Assembly: GCF_954871325.1 (NCBI RefSeq)
Contig: NC_088776.1
Location: 23,236,508 to 23,300,507, forward strand
From: Gordionus sp. m RMFG-2023
Lineage: Eukaryota; Nematomorpha; Gordioida; Chordodea; Parachordodidae
Direction: 5' to 3'
DNA: 64,000 nucleotides
Each line of letters begins with the position of its first letter. The first letter of the stretch is position 1. Both the position numbers and the translations under genes were made by a program. A model generated the notes under the pieces. It made no database searches, was not told the DNA's origin, and saw only the letters and a list, made by a program, of their open reading frames with translations. This document shows positions 62,871-64,000 of this stretch, in pieces.

Positions 62871-64000
62871 ATGCTCAAAATTTAAGTTGGATATTGCTTA
62901 ATAATTCTAAAATAAGAATAAGCTTTTTTCATATTATTTTTATCATGCCATAATTTATTTATATTAATTGACCCCTAAATATAAACTCCTGCACTTCTTC
63001 CTCGTTCCTTTTCTTGATAAAAACTCTAGAATGATATAAAATAAGTTCTTGCAATCTTTTTTTTCCACGAACTTAAGCGTTCCCCTTATCCTTTTCATTT
63101 TAGAATAGTTCATATTCTCCTTATAATTTCCACAATCTTATCACTTTGCGTTTGCACCAATTATCCAAATTATTTAGCTGCTGCTATGTAAATCTTCAAG
63201 TCCCTAAACTTGGAGGCTAGCGACTCAGTCAAAAGCGGACTCGAACCACAAAAAAAACTTAAGCAGGGTTAACACAGGGATAAAATTTAAAGAAAAACGG
63301 GCCAATGGGTGGTTTAGGCTTAAAAATAAATAATGAAACATAGAGCCTTGCAAGTAGACCGTTGGACTGGGGTCACAAATTTTAAAAAACCTAAGCAGGG
63401 CAAATCTAGGGATTAAAATTTAAAAAAACTGGGCCTGACAAGTTAGCTTTAAAAAAATAGAAATAATGTTTTCTCTTCTTTTATTAAAATAATGATAAAA
63501 GTTTATCTGGAATTAGGAATTTAATAATTTTCATTTTATACCTTTATAAAAATGCGTTTACTCTACATGAATTAAACATTTCAGGCCAGTATCAAGCCAA
63601 AAAAATAAAAACTTGTGCCGGACTGGGCTTAATAATAAAAAATTCATTTCTAGTTATCTTTTCCCTTATATATCACTAAGAAACGTCATCACCTCAATCA
63701 ACGCTAGAAAACTGCCTGCTAACTCTACCATAGAATTTTCCAAAATTAATTAAAACAAAATAATACAATACTCCTTCTCTTTATACTCTTTCCTTATGTA
63801 AAAACTATTTATATTGTCGATATAGTTCTGTTCTAACCTATAATCTACCTCTTTCCAATTATTCCGTTCAACTTAAACCATTTAAATACATAGCTTGGAA
63901 ATGTAGGTTCATAATTATCGCACTCATCAACTTGTCCCTTAATGCTGAAAAATCACCTAACTCAAAGTTGCCACAAGGTAGTTAGCAAAATAAGAAAATT
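62871..64000. repeat. AT-rich DNA with GGGCC/AAGCAGGG low-complexity repeats
   Basis: At about 63225-63640 a degenerate unit with CTTAAGCAGGG-AA---AGGGATAAAATTTAAA and GGGCC motifs is repeated two to three times. No coding exon was recognised to the window end. Confidence 0.4.

Overview
The window is strongly AT-rich animal nuclear DNA. It has spliced genes, several families of class II transposons, tRNA-like SINE heads, minisatellites and runs of G or C. Exons were called from protein-family matches that join across GT..AG introns in the correct phase. The species is not determined. A neuropeptide-type rhodopsin receptor, a Tudor protein and an SFXN5-like sideroflexin point to a bilaterian invertebrate. 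Most introns are only 36-51 bp, but two are 11.9 and 14.6 kb.

Host genes. (1) A sideroflexin-5-like mitochondrial carrier on + has exons 1-5 at 1611-2624 and exons 6-7 at 14569-14967, split by an 11.9-kb intron packed with nested transposons. (2) A 294-residue single-Tudor-domain protein on - (16068 to 14979) has six exons and five introns of 37-43 bp. It converges on the sideroflexin with 11 bp between the two stop codons. (3) A peptide-GPCR gene on - has a first exon (TM1-TM4 plus a very long extracellular loop 2) at 38669-37847 and a last exon (TM5-TM7) at 23293-22377, with a 14.55-kb intron between. (4) A possible small gene on + starts at 16116, 47 bp from the Tudor start codon, and is cut by a hAT transposon whose 8-bp target duplication is visible.

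Layout. 1-1.6 kb: repeats and a MITE. 1.6-15 kb: sideroflexin and its intron, holding tRNA-like SINE heads, a Tc1/mariner relic, several hAT relics, and a piggyBac relic invaded by a MITE and by a complete-ended hAT. 15-16 kb: Tudor gene. 16.25-18.65 kb: hAT with TSD. 18.7-22.3 kb: direct and tandem repeats. 22.4-38.7 kb: GPCR and its intron (reverse-transcriptase fragments, mariner relic, tRNA-derived SINE, minisatellites). 38.7-64 kb: no host gene recognised. It holds MITEs, hAT copies at 50.2-52.0, 53.5 and 54.4-57.6 kb (the last a head-to-head inverted composite with TSD), a mariner relic, and a reverse-transcriptase fragment at 61.9-62.6 kb.

Gene structure suggests that compact genes (introns near 40 bp, overlapping 3' ends, perhaps a shared 47-bp promoter) were later swollen by cut-and-paste elements landing in one intron per gene. 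No coordinated pathway links the three genes: one is a mitochondrial carrier, one a probable germline/piRNA-type Tudor protein, and one a neuropeptide receptor.
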